From G963663315 sp963668255 (GTDB taxonomy: Bacteria; Pseudomonadota; Gammaproteobacteria; Arenicellales; Poriferihabitantaceae), in contig OZ220708.1 in NCBI GenBank assembly GCA_965116595.1, positions 372,001 to 436,000 on the forward strand: 64,000 bases of DNA, written 5' to 3'. A program made the position numbers and the translations under genes. Below, in pieces: positions 33,782-44,400 of this stretch. Below the pieces are notes generated by a model, which had not been told where the DNA came from, searched no databases, and saw nothing but the letters and a program-made list of their open reading frames with translations. The stretch's first letter is position 1; every line of letters starts with the position of its first letter.

Positions 33782-35875
33782 TCAGGCTGCAATTTTTACT
33801 GCTGTCGCAATATTTTCTGGAACCGGGGCGTATTTCCTGAACTCCATCGTATAATTCGCCCTGCCCTGAGTTGCGGAACGCAATGCGGTGGCATAACCGA
33901 ACATCTCCGACAAAGGCACTTCAGCCCTTATGATTTTCCCGCTTGGAGAATCCTCCATTTCGTAGATCAGTCCACGGCGGGAACTCAAATCCCCGTTCAC
34001 GCTTCCCATATATTCTTCCGGGGTCACCACTTCAACCGCCATCATCGGTTCCAGCAATTTCGGATTGGCAATTCTGGCGCCTTCCCGAAACGCCATGGAA
34101 CCAGCCGCCTTGAACGCATGTTCGGATGAATCAACATCATGATAGGAACCATAGAACAGGGTCGCCTTGACATCGATCACCGGATAGCCCGCGACCACAC
34201 CCGACTGCATCGCAGACTGAATGCCTTTATCTACTGCAGGAATGTACTCCTTGGGCACAACGCCACCCTTGATCTCATCTACAAATTCATATCCCGATCC
34301 AAGTTCCTGGGGTTCAAGGCGCACGTAAACATGACCATATTGACCCCGCCCACCGGTCTGCTTCGCGTACTTGTGCTCCATTTCAACGGATTCGGTAATC
34401 GTTTCCCGATAGGCAACCTGAGGTTTGCCGATATTGGCATCCACACTGAATTCCCGCTTCAGCCGGTCAACAATGATTTCGAGATGCAATTCACCCATAC
34501 CGGAAATAATGGTCTGCCCTGACTCTTCGTCAGAACGAACCCGGAAAGAAGGGTCTTCCTGGGCCAGTTTACCGAGGGCAATGCCCAGCTTCTCCTGGTC
34601 CGACTTGGTTTTTGGTTCAACCGCCTGGGCGATAACCGGATCCGGAAATTCCATTTTTTCCAGCACCACCACGGAATTTGTCGCACACAGAGTGTCGCCG
34701 GTTGTGATGCTTTTCAAACCTACCGCCGCTGCTATGTCACCGGCATACACCTGTTTGATATCTTCCCTGTTATTGGAGTGCATCTGCAATATCCGGCCAA
34801 TCCTTTCCTTTTTTCCCTTGGCTGAATTCATTACTGTCTCGCCGGTTTTCATTGTCCCTGAATACACGCGGAAGAAAACCAGTTGTCCGAAAAACGGATC
34901 CGACATGATCTTGAATGCAAGGGCGGAAAACGGTTCCCTGTCATCAGACTTGCGGACTATTCCGGTTTTACCATCTTCAGCCACGCCATTAATTGCCGGC
35001 ACATCCAATGGGCTGGGCATGAAATCGATGACTCCGTCGAGCAGCGTCTGAACCCCTTTGTTCTTGAAGGCAGAACCGCAAAATACCGGAATGATCTCAT
35101 TTTTCAGAGTACGGATCCGAATCCCTCTTTTAATTTCCTGTTCAGAAAGATCTCCGTTTTCGAAGTAACTTTCCATCAATTCCTCGTCTGCTTCCGCTGC
35201 CACTTCTACCAGTCTGGTTCTGAGCTGACCGGATTTGTCAGCGAGTTCTTCCGGGATATCGATGTAATCAAATTCAGCGCCCATGTTTTCTTCTTTCCAT
35301 GACACTGCTTTCATTTTAACGAGATCAACCACACCCTTGAAATTCTCTTCTGTCCCGATATTCAATTGCATGACGACAGGGTTAGCGCCGAGACGACTTT
35401 CGATTTGTCCCGTGACGTTCTCAAAATCGGCGCCGGTCCGGTCCATTTTATTGACGAAGGCCATTCTTGGCACACTGTATTTGTTCGCTTGACGCCACAC
35501 TGTTTCCGACTGTGGCTCAACCCCTCCTACCGCACAAAATACAGCGATTGCACCGTCAAGTACACGCAACGAACGTTCAACTTCAATGGTGAAATCGACG
35601 TGGCCGGGAGTATCGATGATATTGATTCGATGTTGCTGCAGGCTCTTATCCATGCCGCTCCAGAAACAGGTGGTGGCTGCAGAAGTAATGGTAATCCCCC
35701 GCTCCTGTTCCTGCTCCATCCAGTCCATTATCGCATTGCCGTCATGCACCTCACCGAGCTTGTGAGAAAGACCGGTAAAGAAAAGTATGCGCTCGGTGGT
35801 CGTCGTCTTGCCGGCATCAATGTGAGCCATGATGCCGATATTACGATAACGCTCGAGTGGGGTTTTGCGTGGCAC
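33782..35875 (-). CDS. fusA: Elongation factor G
   Basis: A 697-residue translocase GTPase. Motifs: AHIDAGKTTTTE (P-loop), DTPGHVDF and NKMDRTGA. The frame stays open to 36004, overlapping rpsG, but EF-G proteins begin about ten residues before the P-loop strand, which matches the GTG at 35875 (VPRKTPLERYRNIG), preceded by AGG and lying 34 bases after the rpsG stop. Domains II to V follow in order to the C-terminal SMEFRKYAPVPENIA-like end. Confidence 0.96.
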   Translation of the reverse strand: MPRKTPLERYRNIGIMAHIDAGKTTTTERILFFTGLSHKLGEVHDGNAIMDWMEQEQERGITITSAATTCFWSGMDKSLQQHRINIIDTPGHVDFTIEVERSLRVLDGAIAVFCAVGGVEPQSETVWRQANKYSVPRMAFVNKMDRTGADFENVTGQIESRLGANPVVMQLNIGTEENFKGVVDLVKMKAVSWKEENMGAEFDYIDIPEELADKSGQLRTRLVEVAAEADEELMESYFENGDLSEQEIKRGIRIRTLKNEIIPVFCGSAFKNKGVQTLLDGVIDFMPSPLDVPAINGVAEDGKTGIVRKSDDREPFSALAFKIMSDPFFGQLVFFRVYSGTMKTGETVMNSAKGKKERIGRILQMHSNNREDIKQVYAGDIAAAVGLKSITTGDTLCATNSVVVLEKMEFPDPVIAQAVEPKTKSDQEKLGIALGKLAQEDPSFRVRSDEESGQTIISGMGELHLEIIVDRLKREFSVDANIGKPQVAYRETITESVEMEHKYAKQTGGRGQYGHVYVRLEPQELGSGYEFVDEIKGGVVPKEYIPAVDKGIQSAMQSGVVAGYPVIDVKATLFYGSYHDVDSSEHAFKAAGSMAFREGARIANPKLLEPMMAVEVVTPEEYMGSVNGDLSSRRGLIYEMEDSPSGKIIRAEVPLSEMFGYATALRSATQGRANYTMEFRKYAPVPENIATAVKIAA

Positions 35876-35909
35876 TGCCTGGGTCCGGGTTCGTGTCTGG
35901 AATTCCTGA

Positions 35910-36380
35910 TTAAAATCTGTAATGGGAGAACGCCTTGTTGGCTTCCGCCATCTTGTGGGTATCTTCACGTTTTTTAAAGGCGCTGCCCCGCTCTTCCGCG
36001 GCATCCATCAGTTCTCCTGCCAGACGCGCTGTCATGGATTTTTCGGAGCGCTTGCGCGCCGCGGCCACCAGCCATCTCATGGCCAATGCCATTTGTCGGT
36101 TTGGACGCACTTCAACCGGTACCTGATAGGTCGCACCACCGACACGGCGGCTTTTGACTTCGACACCGGGGCTTACATTTTCCAGGGCAACATTAAAGAC
36201 CTCGACGACATTTTCCTTGCCGCGTTCCTTTATAATGCCGAGCGCACCGTACATGATTGTCTCGGCAATCGACTTCTTGCCATCCTGCATCATGATATTG
36301 ATAAATTTTGCGATCGTTTGATCCTTGTATTTGGGATCAGGCAAAATTTTCCTCTTCGGGACTTCTCTTCGTCTTGACAT
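35910..36380 (-). CDS. rpsG: 30S ribosomal protein S7
   Basis: A 156-residue head-assembly protein. The family start SRRREVPKRKILPDPKY fixes the ATG at 36380 rather than the longer open frame to 36437. The KSRRVGGATYQVPVEVRP segment is conserved. In E. coli S7 represses the str operon by binding before its own gene. Confidence 0.97.
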   Translation of the reverse strand: MSRRREVPKRKILPDPKYKDQTIAKFINIMMQDGKKSIAETIMYGALGIIKERGKENVVEVFNVALENVSPGVEVKSRRVGGATYQVPVEVRPNRQMALAMRWLVAAARKRSEKSMTARLAGELMDAAEERGSAFKKREDTHKMAEANKAFSHYRF

Positions 36381-36516
36381 ATCTCGATTTCGTTCCGGCC
36401 AGTCCGGGATTTGGGGTTTGGCAACATCGTTCAGCAATAGACAGGATTGCTGCAGCCTGCTGCTCCGGGCTTGAACTCAAGCCACTCTTTATACTTACAA
36501 ATTAAATGCCTGCAAA

Positions 36517-36891
36517 TTAAGACTTGGGGCGCTTTGCGCCATATTTCGAACGACCCTGGCGTCTGTCTGACACCCCGGACGTATCCAGTGCGCCACGTAC
36601 AGTATGATACCGGACACCGGGTAAATCCTTCACACGTCCACCTCTTATCAGCACCACCGAGTGCTCTTGCAGATTATGACCTTCGCCACCGATATAGGTG
36701 GTCACTTCATGTCCATTGGTCAAGCGCACCCTGGCCACCTTACGCAGCGCTGAATTTGGCTTCTTCGGTGTAGTCGTATACACCCGTGTGCAAACACCAC
36801 GTTTTTGCGGACAAGCCTGCAAGGCAGGAACATTGGACTTCCTGACCTGTCTTTGTCGTGGGTTTCTGACCAGTTGGTTTAGTGTTGGCAT
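36517..36891 (-). CDS. rpsL: 30S ribosomal protein S12
   Basis: A 124-residue decoding-centre protein (MPTLNQLVRNPRQR; TTPKKPNSALRKVARVRL; GVRYHTVRGALDTSGV). The K43 and K88 equivalents that are mutated in streptomycin resistance are the wild-type lysines (TPKKPNS) in what can be read. First gene of the str operon with a strong promoter upstream. Confidence 0.97.
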   Translation of the reverse strand: MPTLNQLVRNPRQRQVRKSNVPALQACPQKRGVCTRVYTTTPKKPNSALRKVARVRLTNGHEVTTYIGGEGHNLQEHSVVLIRGGRVKDLPGVRYHTVRGALDTSGVSDRRQGRSKYGAKRPKS

Positions 36892-37013
36892 TCGATCAAT
36901 TGTTTCAAATTATTCTCAAATTTTTTTACCTGTCCCCTGAAATACTTTCAGTCAATCCTGTACTTTCGCATATCCTGAAGATGGTGTGAGGTATCCATGC
37001 TCAAGGGGGCGCG

Positions 37014-37042
37014 ATTTTATGTCGGGAGAAAGCCACTGTCAA
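37014..37042 (-). promoter_or_regulatory. Strong sigma-70 promoter of the str operon
   Basis: On the minus strand TTGACA (37037-37042) and TAAAAT (37014-37019) are separated by exactly 17 bases and followed by the GC-rich discriminator CGCGCCCCC, typical of stringently controlled ribosomal promoters. It lies about 120 bases before rpsL in the 217-base gap after rpoC. The same TAAAATCGCGC block occurs before the tRNA operon. Confidence 0.8.
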
Positions 37043-37107
37043 GAGATGAGGCCCGATTTAACTGTAATATAACTACAAAACAGCACTTGATATCCCTCGC
37101 TCATTTA

Positions 37108-40100
37108 TCACGTTGCAATCCAGGCTTCCGTACCGTCAGCCATGATATTCCGGGGTGTACCCATGTCGTTTTCAGGAACGCTCAGCAGTTCTTCAAGCTC
37201 CTTGTTTTTCAGGGTGCTTTCGATTTTGTTACGCTTTCGGTCCTTGTGATAGGCCAGTCCGGTTCCGGCCGGTATCAGACGCCCGACAATGACATTCTCC
37301 TTCAGACCACGGAGCTCATCGACCTTGCCGTTAACCGATGCGTTAGTCAGCACGCGGGTGGTTTCCTGGAAGGAAGCCGCAGAAATGAAAGACTCAGTAG
37401 TCAGTGACGCCTTGGTTATACCCAATAAAACAGGATCGAAAGTGGCTGGCTCTTTGCCTTCCTCAACCAGATTATCATTGTCCTTCAGCAATATGGATTT
37501 TTCGGTTTGCTCCCCGGACAGATAATGGCTGTCGCCGACATTGACTACCTTTACCTTTCTAAGCATCTGGCGAACGATCACCTCTATGTGTTTGTCATTA
37601 ATTTTTACGCCCTGTAATTGATACACGTCCTGTACTTCATTAACGATGTAGTCGGCCAACGCTTCGATACCACGATATTCGAGAATATCGCTCGCCAACG
37701 GAGGACCATCTGCGACGATCTCTCCACGCTCTACCGTTTCACCTTCGAACACATTAATCCGGCGGGTCTTTGGAATAAGTGTGCTGATAGTCTCGCCGTC
37801 CTTGCCGGTTATCACCAGACGGTGTTTGCTTTTTGTTTCCTTACCGAACGAAATAATTCCGGATGCCTCGGCAAGAATGGCCGGTTCCTTGGGCTTGCGG
37901 GCTTCAAACAGTTCCGCAACCCGTGGCAGACCCCCGGTAATATCCCGGGTTTTAGACGATTCCTGCGGTATTTTCGCGATCACGTCGCCACTATCCACAT
38001 TCTGTCCATCTTCCAGCATGACGATGGATTCAGGCGGGAGTTGATACCGGGCATCGATATCAGTACCCGGAATCTTGACTGGTTCTCCGGATTGATCGAT
38101 CAGACTGATGGTCGGCTTGATATCATGGGCGCTACCGCGACGTCGTTGGGGATCAAGTACGACATAGGTGCTTTTCCCGGTCAGATCATCGGTTTGCATA
38201 TTTACCGTCACCCCCTCTTCGAGGTCAGTAAAAACGATTTTGCCCGCCACTTCGGTGACAATCGGATGGGTGTGAGGATCCCAGGTGGCAACGACATCAC
38301 CAATATTGACGTGCGAGCCTTCATTGACGTTCAACACCGCGCCATAAGGCAGTTTATGCCGCTCGCGGTCACGGCCCTGCGCATCCTGAACAACCAGTTC
38401 ACTGGATCGTGTCACAACCACTTGCTTGCCTTCTGTATTTTCCACCAGTTTGGCCGACTTCAGGTGAATCCTGCCGGTGTTCTTCAGTTCAACGTTACTC
38501 ACCACCGTAGAGCTTGACGCGGCGCCACCGATATGGAAAGTACGCATGGTCAACTGTGTACCCGGCTCACCAATGGATTGCGCTGCAATCACACCGACTG
38601 CTTCACCCAGATTAATCGTGTGTCCACGTCCAAGGTCACGTCCATAGCATCTGGAACATACCCCGTAACGGGTTTCACAGGTCACCGCAGAACGCACCCT
38701 GACTCCATGGATATTATTTTCATCGATCAGCTTGACCAGTTTTTCGTCGATCATCTGATCCCTGGAAACAATTATTTCACCGCTCACCGGGTCGAAGATT
38801 TCTTCACTGACATATCGCCCGAGAACCCGGTCGCTAAGGGGGACAACGACCTCACCCCCCTGTACCTGTGCTTCCCGAAACATCCCGTTTCTGGTACCAC
38901 AATCCGTTTCAGTGACCACCAGATCCTGGCATACATCGACCAGTCGTCGCGTCAGATAACCGGAGTTTGCGGTTTTCAACGCGGTATCGGCCAGCCCTTT
39001 GCGCGCACCATGGGTTGAAATGAAGTATTGCAATACATTCAGCCCCTCACGGAAATTTGCCGTAATCGGGGTCTCGATTATCGAACCGTCCGGCTTTGCC
39101 ATCAGTCCGCGCATGCCTGCCAGCTGCCGGATCTGGGCATGGGAACCCCGGGCGCCTGAATCGGCCATCATATAGATCGAATTGAATGAATCCTGCTCAA
39201 CCTTTTCACCCTTTTTGTTGATAACGGTATCAACGCCAAGTTCCGACATCATGAAATCCGAAACCTGTTCACTGGTTCTTGTCCAGATATCCACCACCTT
39301 GTTGTATCGTTCACCATCCGTAAGCAACCCGGCAGCATATTGCTTTTGAATTTCGACCACTTCCTTTTGCGCCTGATTCAGAATCGCCGACTTGCCCGCA
39401 GGAATGACCATGTCATCGACACCGATCGACAAACCCGACAGCGCCGCTATCTTGAAGCCGGTATACATCAACTGGTCAGCGAAAATGACAGTATCCTTGA
39501 GACCGGCTTCACGGTAGGAAACATTGATCAACTCGGATATCGTTTTCTTTTTCATCGGGCGGTCAATCAGGCTGAAATCCAGTCTGGTCGGCAGAATTTC
39601 CGATAACAGCACACGACCAACTGTGGTATCCACGATTTTGTGTTCACCGGTCGCACTGCCCTCCTCGTCATACACCGGTATTCTTACTTTCACCCTGGCA
39701 TGAAGATGGACCTGATGAGTTTCATGGGCTCTGCGAACTTCGTTTATATCAGTGAAAAAACTACCCGTACCTTTGGCGTCCGCGCTTTCCCGGGTCATGA
39801 AGTAAAGACCCAGCACAATATCCTGGGAGGGCACGATAATCGGTTCACCATTTGCCGGAGAAAGAATATTGTTGGTCGACATCATCAATGCGCGCGCTTC
39901 AAGCTGGGCTTCGATCGACAACGGCACATGAACCGCCATCTGATCGCCATCGAAGTCAGCATTGTAAGGAGTACAGACCAGCGGATGAAGTTGAATCGCC
40001 TTGCCTTCAATCAAAACAGGTTCGAACGCCTGGATACCCAGTCTGTGCAGGGTCGGCGCCCGATTCAGCAAAACCGGATGCTCCCGGATAACCTCTTCAA

Positions 40101-41334
40101 GAATATCCCATACTTCAGGGCTTTCCATTTCAACCATTTTCTTGGCCTGCTTGATGGTGGCTGCCAGTCCTCTCAACTCCAGCTTGCTGAATATGAACGG
40201 TTTGAATAATTCCAGCGCCATCTTCTTGGGCAAACCACATTGATGCAGTTTCAGCGTAGGGCCAACCACGATCACCGAACGACCGGAATAATCCACCCGT
40301 TTACCGAGCAGATTCTGACGAAAACGCCCCTGCTTGCCCTTGATCATGTCAGAGATGGATTTCAGTTGGCGTTTGTTTGCGCCCGTTATCGCCTTGCCTC
40401 GACGGCCATTATCCAACATCGCATCCACCGCTTCCTGGAGCATGCGTTTTTCGTTTCGAACAATCAGATCAGGCGCATTCAGATCCAGTAACCGTTTCAG
40501 TCGGTTGTTACGATTGATTACCCGGCGATACAGGTCATTCAGATCAGAGGTGGCAAAACGGCCACCCTCCAGGGGAACCAGCGGTCTCAAGTCCGGTGGC
40601 AGCACAGGCAATACATCCATGATCATCCAGGTCGGATTATTACCGGAACTTATAAATGCCTCGATAACCTTGAGGCGACCAGTCAGTTTTTTAGCTTTGG
40701 TATCCGACTTCGTTTCAGAAAGTTCTTCGCGCAGGAGTTCAGCTTCTTCAGCCAGGTCGATTTCCTTCAGCAGTGTGCGAATCGCTTCAGCCCCCATGCC
40801 GACCTCAAATTCATCGCCATAGGTTTCTATGGCTTCCAGATATTGTTCTTCGGCCAGCAGATTGCCACGCTCATAATTAGTGATACCGGGATCAATAATG
40901 ACGTAGGCTTCGAAGTAAAGCACACGTTCCATTTCACGGACAGTCATGTCGAGCAACAGGCCGAGCCGTGATGGAAGCGACTTCAAAAACCAGATATGGG
41001 CACAGGGCGCGGCCAGTTCGATTCGACCCATGCGTTCCCTGCGCACTTTGGAAAGGGTAACCTCAACTCCGCATTTTTCGCAAACCACACCGCGATGCTT
41101 CAGACGCTTGTACTTTCCACACAGACATTCGTAGTCACTCACCGGGCCAAACAGTTTGGCGCAGAACAGACCGTCGCGCTCTGGTCTGAAGGTACGATAG
41201 TTGATGGTTTCCGGCTTTTTGACTTCACCAAAAGACCATGATCGAATTTTTTCCGGCGATGCTATACTGACGCGGATTGAATCAAAATCCTCAACCGTAT
41301 CAGTCTGCTTGAATAGATTAAAAATATCTCTCAT
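37108..41334 (-). CDS. rpoC: RNA polymerase beta' subunit
   Basis: A 1408-residue catalytic subunit. The active-site motif PYNADFDGDQMAVHVP (three aspartates chelating magnesium) lies near residue 460, the N-terminal zinc ribbon CLCGKYKRLKHRGVVCEKCG near residue 70, and the second zinc site CETRYGVCSRCYGRDLG near residue 890. Length and domain order match the proteobacterial type with its large trigger-loop insertion. It follows rpoB after 77 bases. Confidence 0.98.
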   Translation of the reverse strand: MRDIFNLFKQTDTVEDFDSIRVSIASPEKIRSWSFGEVKKPETINYRTFRPERDGLFCAKLFGPVSDYECLCGKYKRLKHRGVVCEKCGVEVTLSKVRRERMGRIELAAPCAHIWFLKSLPSRLGLLLDMTVREMERVLYFEAYVIIDPGITNYERGNLLAEEQYLEAIETYGDEFEVGMGAEAIRTLLKEIDLAEEAELLREELSETKSDTKAKKLTGRLKVIEAFISSGNNPTWMIMDVLPVLPPDLRPLVPLEGGRFATSDLNDLYRRVINRNNRLKRLLDLNAPDLIVRNEKRMLQEAVDAMLDNGRRGKAITGANKRQLKSISDMIKGKQGRFRQNLLGKRVDYSGRSVIVVGPTLKLHQCGLPKKMALELFKPFIFSKLELRGLAATIKQAKKMVEMESPEVWDILEEVIREHPVLLNRAPTLHRLGIQAFEPVLIEGKAIQLHPLVCTPYNADFDGDQMAVHVPLSIEAQLEARALMMSTNNILSPANGEPIIVPSQDIVLGLYFMTRESADAKGTGSFFTDINEVRRAHETHQVHLHARVKVRIPVYDEEGSATGEHKIVDTTVGRVLLSEILPTRLDFSLIDRPMKKKTISELINVSYREAGLKDTVIFADQLMYTGFKIAALSGLSIGVDDMVIPAGKSAILNQAQKEVVEIQKQYAAGLLTDGERYNKVVDIWTRTSEQVSDFMMSELGVDTVINKKGEKVEQDSFNSIYMMADSGARGSHAQIRQLAGMRGLMAKPDGSIIETPITANFREGLNVLQYFISTHGARKGLADTALKTANSGYLTRRLVDVCQDLVVTETDCGTRNGMFREAQVQGGEVVVPLSDRVLGRYVSEEIFDPVSGEIIVSRDQMIDEKLVKLIDENNIHGVRVRSAVTCETRYGVCSRCYGRDLGRGHTINLGEAVGVIAAQSIGEPGTQLTMRTFHIGGAASSSTVVSNVELKNTGRIHLKSAKLVENTEGKQVVVTRSSELVVQDAQGRDRERHKLPYGAVLNVNEGSHVNIGDVVATWDPHTHPIVTEVAGKIVFTDLEEGVTVNMQTDDLTGKSTYVVLDPQRRRGSAHDIKPTISLIDQSGEPVKIPGTDIDARYQLPPESIVMLEDGQNVDSGDVIAKIPQESSKTRDITGGLPRVAELFEARKPKEPAILAEASGIISFGKETKSKHRLVITGKDGETISTLIPKTRRINVFEGETVERGEIVADGPPLASDILEYRGIEALADYIVNEVQDVYQLQGVKINDKHIEVIVRQMLRKVKVVNVGDSHYLSGEQTEKSILLKDNDNLVEEGKEPATFDPVLLGITKASLTTESFISAASFQETTRVLTNASVNGKVDELRGLKENVIVGRLIPAGTGLAYHKDRKRNKIESTLKNKELEELLSVPENDMGTPRNIMADGTEAWIAT

Positions 41335-41411
41335 TATTTGCTGCCTCTGTTAGCTGTTACCGGGTTCGCTCCCTTAATGACTTCAGGATATTGATTCCGA
41401 TAACCTTGAAA

Positions 41412-44400
41412 TCAGTGTTGATCGTGCTTCAATTCCAGGTTAAGTCCCAATGCGCGAATCTCCTTGACCAGAACATTGAACGATTCCGGCATCCCGGTAT
41501 CCATGCCGTGGTCACCACGAATGATATTCTCGTAAATCTTGGAACGACCGACCACATCATCGGATTTGACGGTAAGCATTTCCTGCAAGGTATAAGCGGC
41601 GCCATAAGCTTCCAGTGCCCAGACTTCCATTTCACCGAATCTCTGACCGCCAAACTGCGCCTTGCCTCCCAGTGGTTGCTGTGTGATCAGACTGTAAGGC
41701 CCGGTTGATCGGGCATGCATCTTGTCGTCAACCAGATGGTTGAGCTTCAGGATATACATATAACCACAGGTAACCGGTCGATCAAATGGTTCGCCGGTAC
41801 GGCCATCGTACAGTATGGTCTGACCGCTCTCCGGGATCCCGGCTAGCTTCAACATGCCTTTGATCTCACTTTCATGGGCGCCATCGAAAACCGGGGTCGC
41901 CATGGGTACCCCATCGCACAGGTTTCTTGCCAGTTCAACCAATTCGGTATCAGATAAATCAGTGAGTGATTCTTTCTTGCCACTGGAGTTGTACACCTTT
42001 TCAAGGTACCTGCGAATCTGGTCTGTCCGCCTGTTCTTGCGAATCATTTCGTCGATTCGGGCGCCAATCCTTTTCGCTGCCCATCCCAAATGGGTTTCCA
42101 GAACCTGTCCCACATTCATCCGCGAAGGCACACCCAGGGGATTCAGACAAATATCCACTGTGGTACCGTCTTCCATGTAGGGCATGTCTTCAACCGGAAT
42201 GATTTTGGAAATCACTCCCTTGTTACCATGGCGCCCTGCCATTTTATCGCCGGGTTGCAATCTCCGTTTTACTGCAACAAAGACCTTGACGATCTTCAGA
42301 ACGCCCGGAGCAAGGTCGTCACCCATTTCGATTTTCTCGCGTTTTTCTTCGAAACGGCGATCAAACTCTTTACGCTGGGCATCCATCTGATCACGTATTT
42401 TCTCTATCGACTGGTTGACATCTTCGTTGCGAAGACGAATCTCGAACCATTCCTTGCGGCTCAACCCATGCAGATAGTCATCTGTCACTGTCTCTCCCGC
42501 AATCAGATTGCCGGGCCCGCCTTCCACAATCTGACCGTGCAGCAATTTTGCAATCCGGGCATAGGTATCATCCTCAACGATGCGCAACTGGTCATTCAGG
42601 TTTTTTCTGACTGTGATCAATTCATCTTCATCATTTGCGGTCGCACGCGCATCTTTTATCAGACCTTCCCGGGTAAATACCTGGACATCGATAACCGTTC
42701 CTTTCATTCCTGAAGGCATGCGCAGGGAAGTATCTTTCACATCAGAAGCCTTCTCGCCAAAAATGGCGCGAAGCAGTTTTTCTTCAGGCGTCAACTGGGT
42801 TTCGGCCTTGGGTGTGATTTTGCCGACCAGGATATCACCGGATTGCACTTCAGCGCCGATGTAGACAATTCCGGATTCATCGAGTTTTGACAGCGCACTC
42901 TCATTGACATTGGGAATATCACGACTGATCTCCTCGGATCCGAGTTTGGCGTCACGTGCAGCACAGGATAATTCTTCGATGTGTATCGAGGTGTAAACAT
43001 CATCCTTTACCAGACGCTCAGAGATCAGAATCGAATCTTCAAAGTTGTAACCATTCCAGGGCATGAAGGCGATCAGCACGTTTCTGCCAAGAGCAAGCTC
43101 ACCCATGTCGGTAGACGGCCCATCAGCCAGAACGTCACCGTGATCAACCGAGTCACCCACTTTTATCAGAGGACGTTGATTGATGGTTGTATTCTGGTTC
43201 GAACGCTGGTATTTCGTCAGGTTGTAGATATCGACACCCGGTTCACCTTCAATGGCCTCATCATCGTTGGCGCGCACCACAATTCTGGATGCATCCACGA
43301 AGTCGACCATACCACCACGACGCGCAATCACAGTCACGCCGGAATCGATTGCGACTGTGCGTTCCATACCGGTACCGACCAATGGCTTCTCACTGCGCAC
43401 AACAGGCACCGCCTGTCGCTGCATGTTTGCGCCCATCAGCGCCCGGTTGGCATCATCATGCTCAAGGAACGGAACCAGTGAAGCCGCAACCGAAACAATC
43501 TGCTGAGGCGCCACGTCGATATAATCGATCTGATCGGGAGAGGACAGCGAAGATTCATTTTTATGGCGGCAGGAAACCAGTTCGTTGACAAACCTGCCAT
43601 TGGCATCGAGCGTGGAATTTGCCTGGGCGATGATAAATTTATGCTCTTCAATCGCTGACAGATAATCCACTTCATCGGTGACCTTGCTGTTTCTGACCCT
43701 GCGATACGGAGTTTCGAGAAAACCATATTCATTTGTTTTGGCAAAACAGGCAAGTGAGTTGATCAAGCCGATATTTGGCCCCTCGGGGGTCTCGATCGGA
43801 CAAACCCGTCCATAATGAGTCGGGTGTACATCACGCACTTCAAATCCGGCCCGGTCGCGCGTAAGCCCACCAGGACCGAGTGCTGAAACCCGACGCTTAT
43901 GAGTAACCTCTGACAGGGGATTGGTTTGGTCCATGAATTGAGACAACTGGCTGGAACCAAAGAACTCCCGCACTACCGCCGCCACAGGTTTGGCATTAAT
44001 CAGGTCCTGGGGAGTAAGATTTTCATTTTCAACAAGATTCAACCGTTCCTTGACCGCACGTTCGACTCGAACCAGGCCAATCCGGAACTGGTTCTCAACC
44101 AGTTCGCCGACTGAGCGCACACGCCGGTTTCCAAGATTGTCGATATCGTCAATTTCCCCTTTGCCGTTCTTCAGATATATGATTTTTCGCATCACATCAA
44201 CGATGTCCTGCTTACTCAATGTGCCGGGACCTTCATCGGATTCCCGACCAAGGCGTCGATTGAGTTTCATCCGTCCAACTGCGGAGAGATCATATCTCTC
44301 GTGGTTGAAGAACAGATTTCCAAACAATGCCGCTGAGGCCTCTTTTATGGGTGGCTCGCCAGGGCGCATCATGCGGTAAATTTCAACATGCGCTTCTTCT

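Noticed and set aside
37618..38517. 299-codon plus-strand open frame
   Set aside because: It is antisense to rpoC and shows only shadow-type composition.
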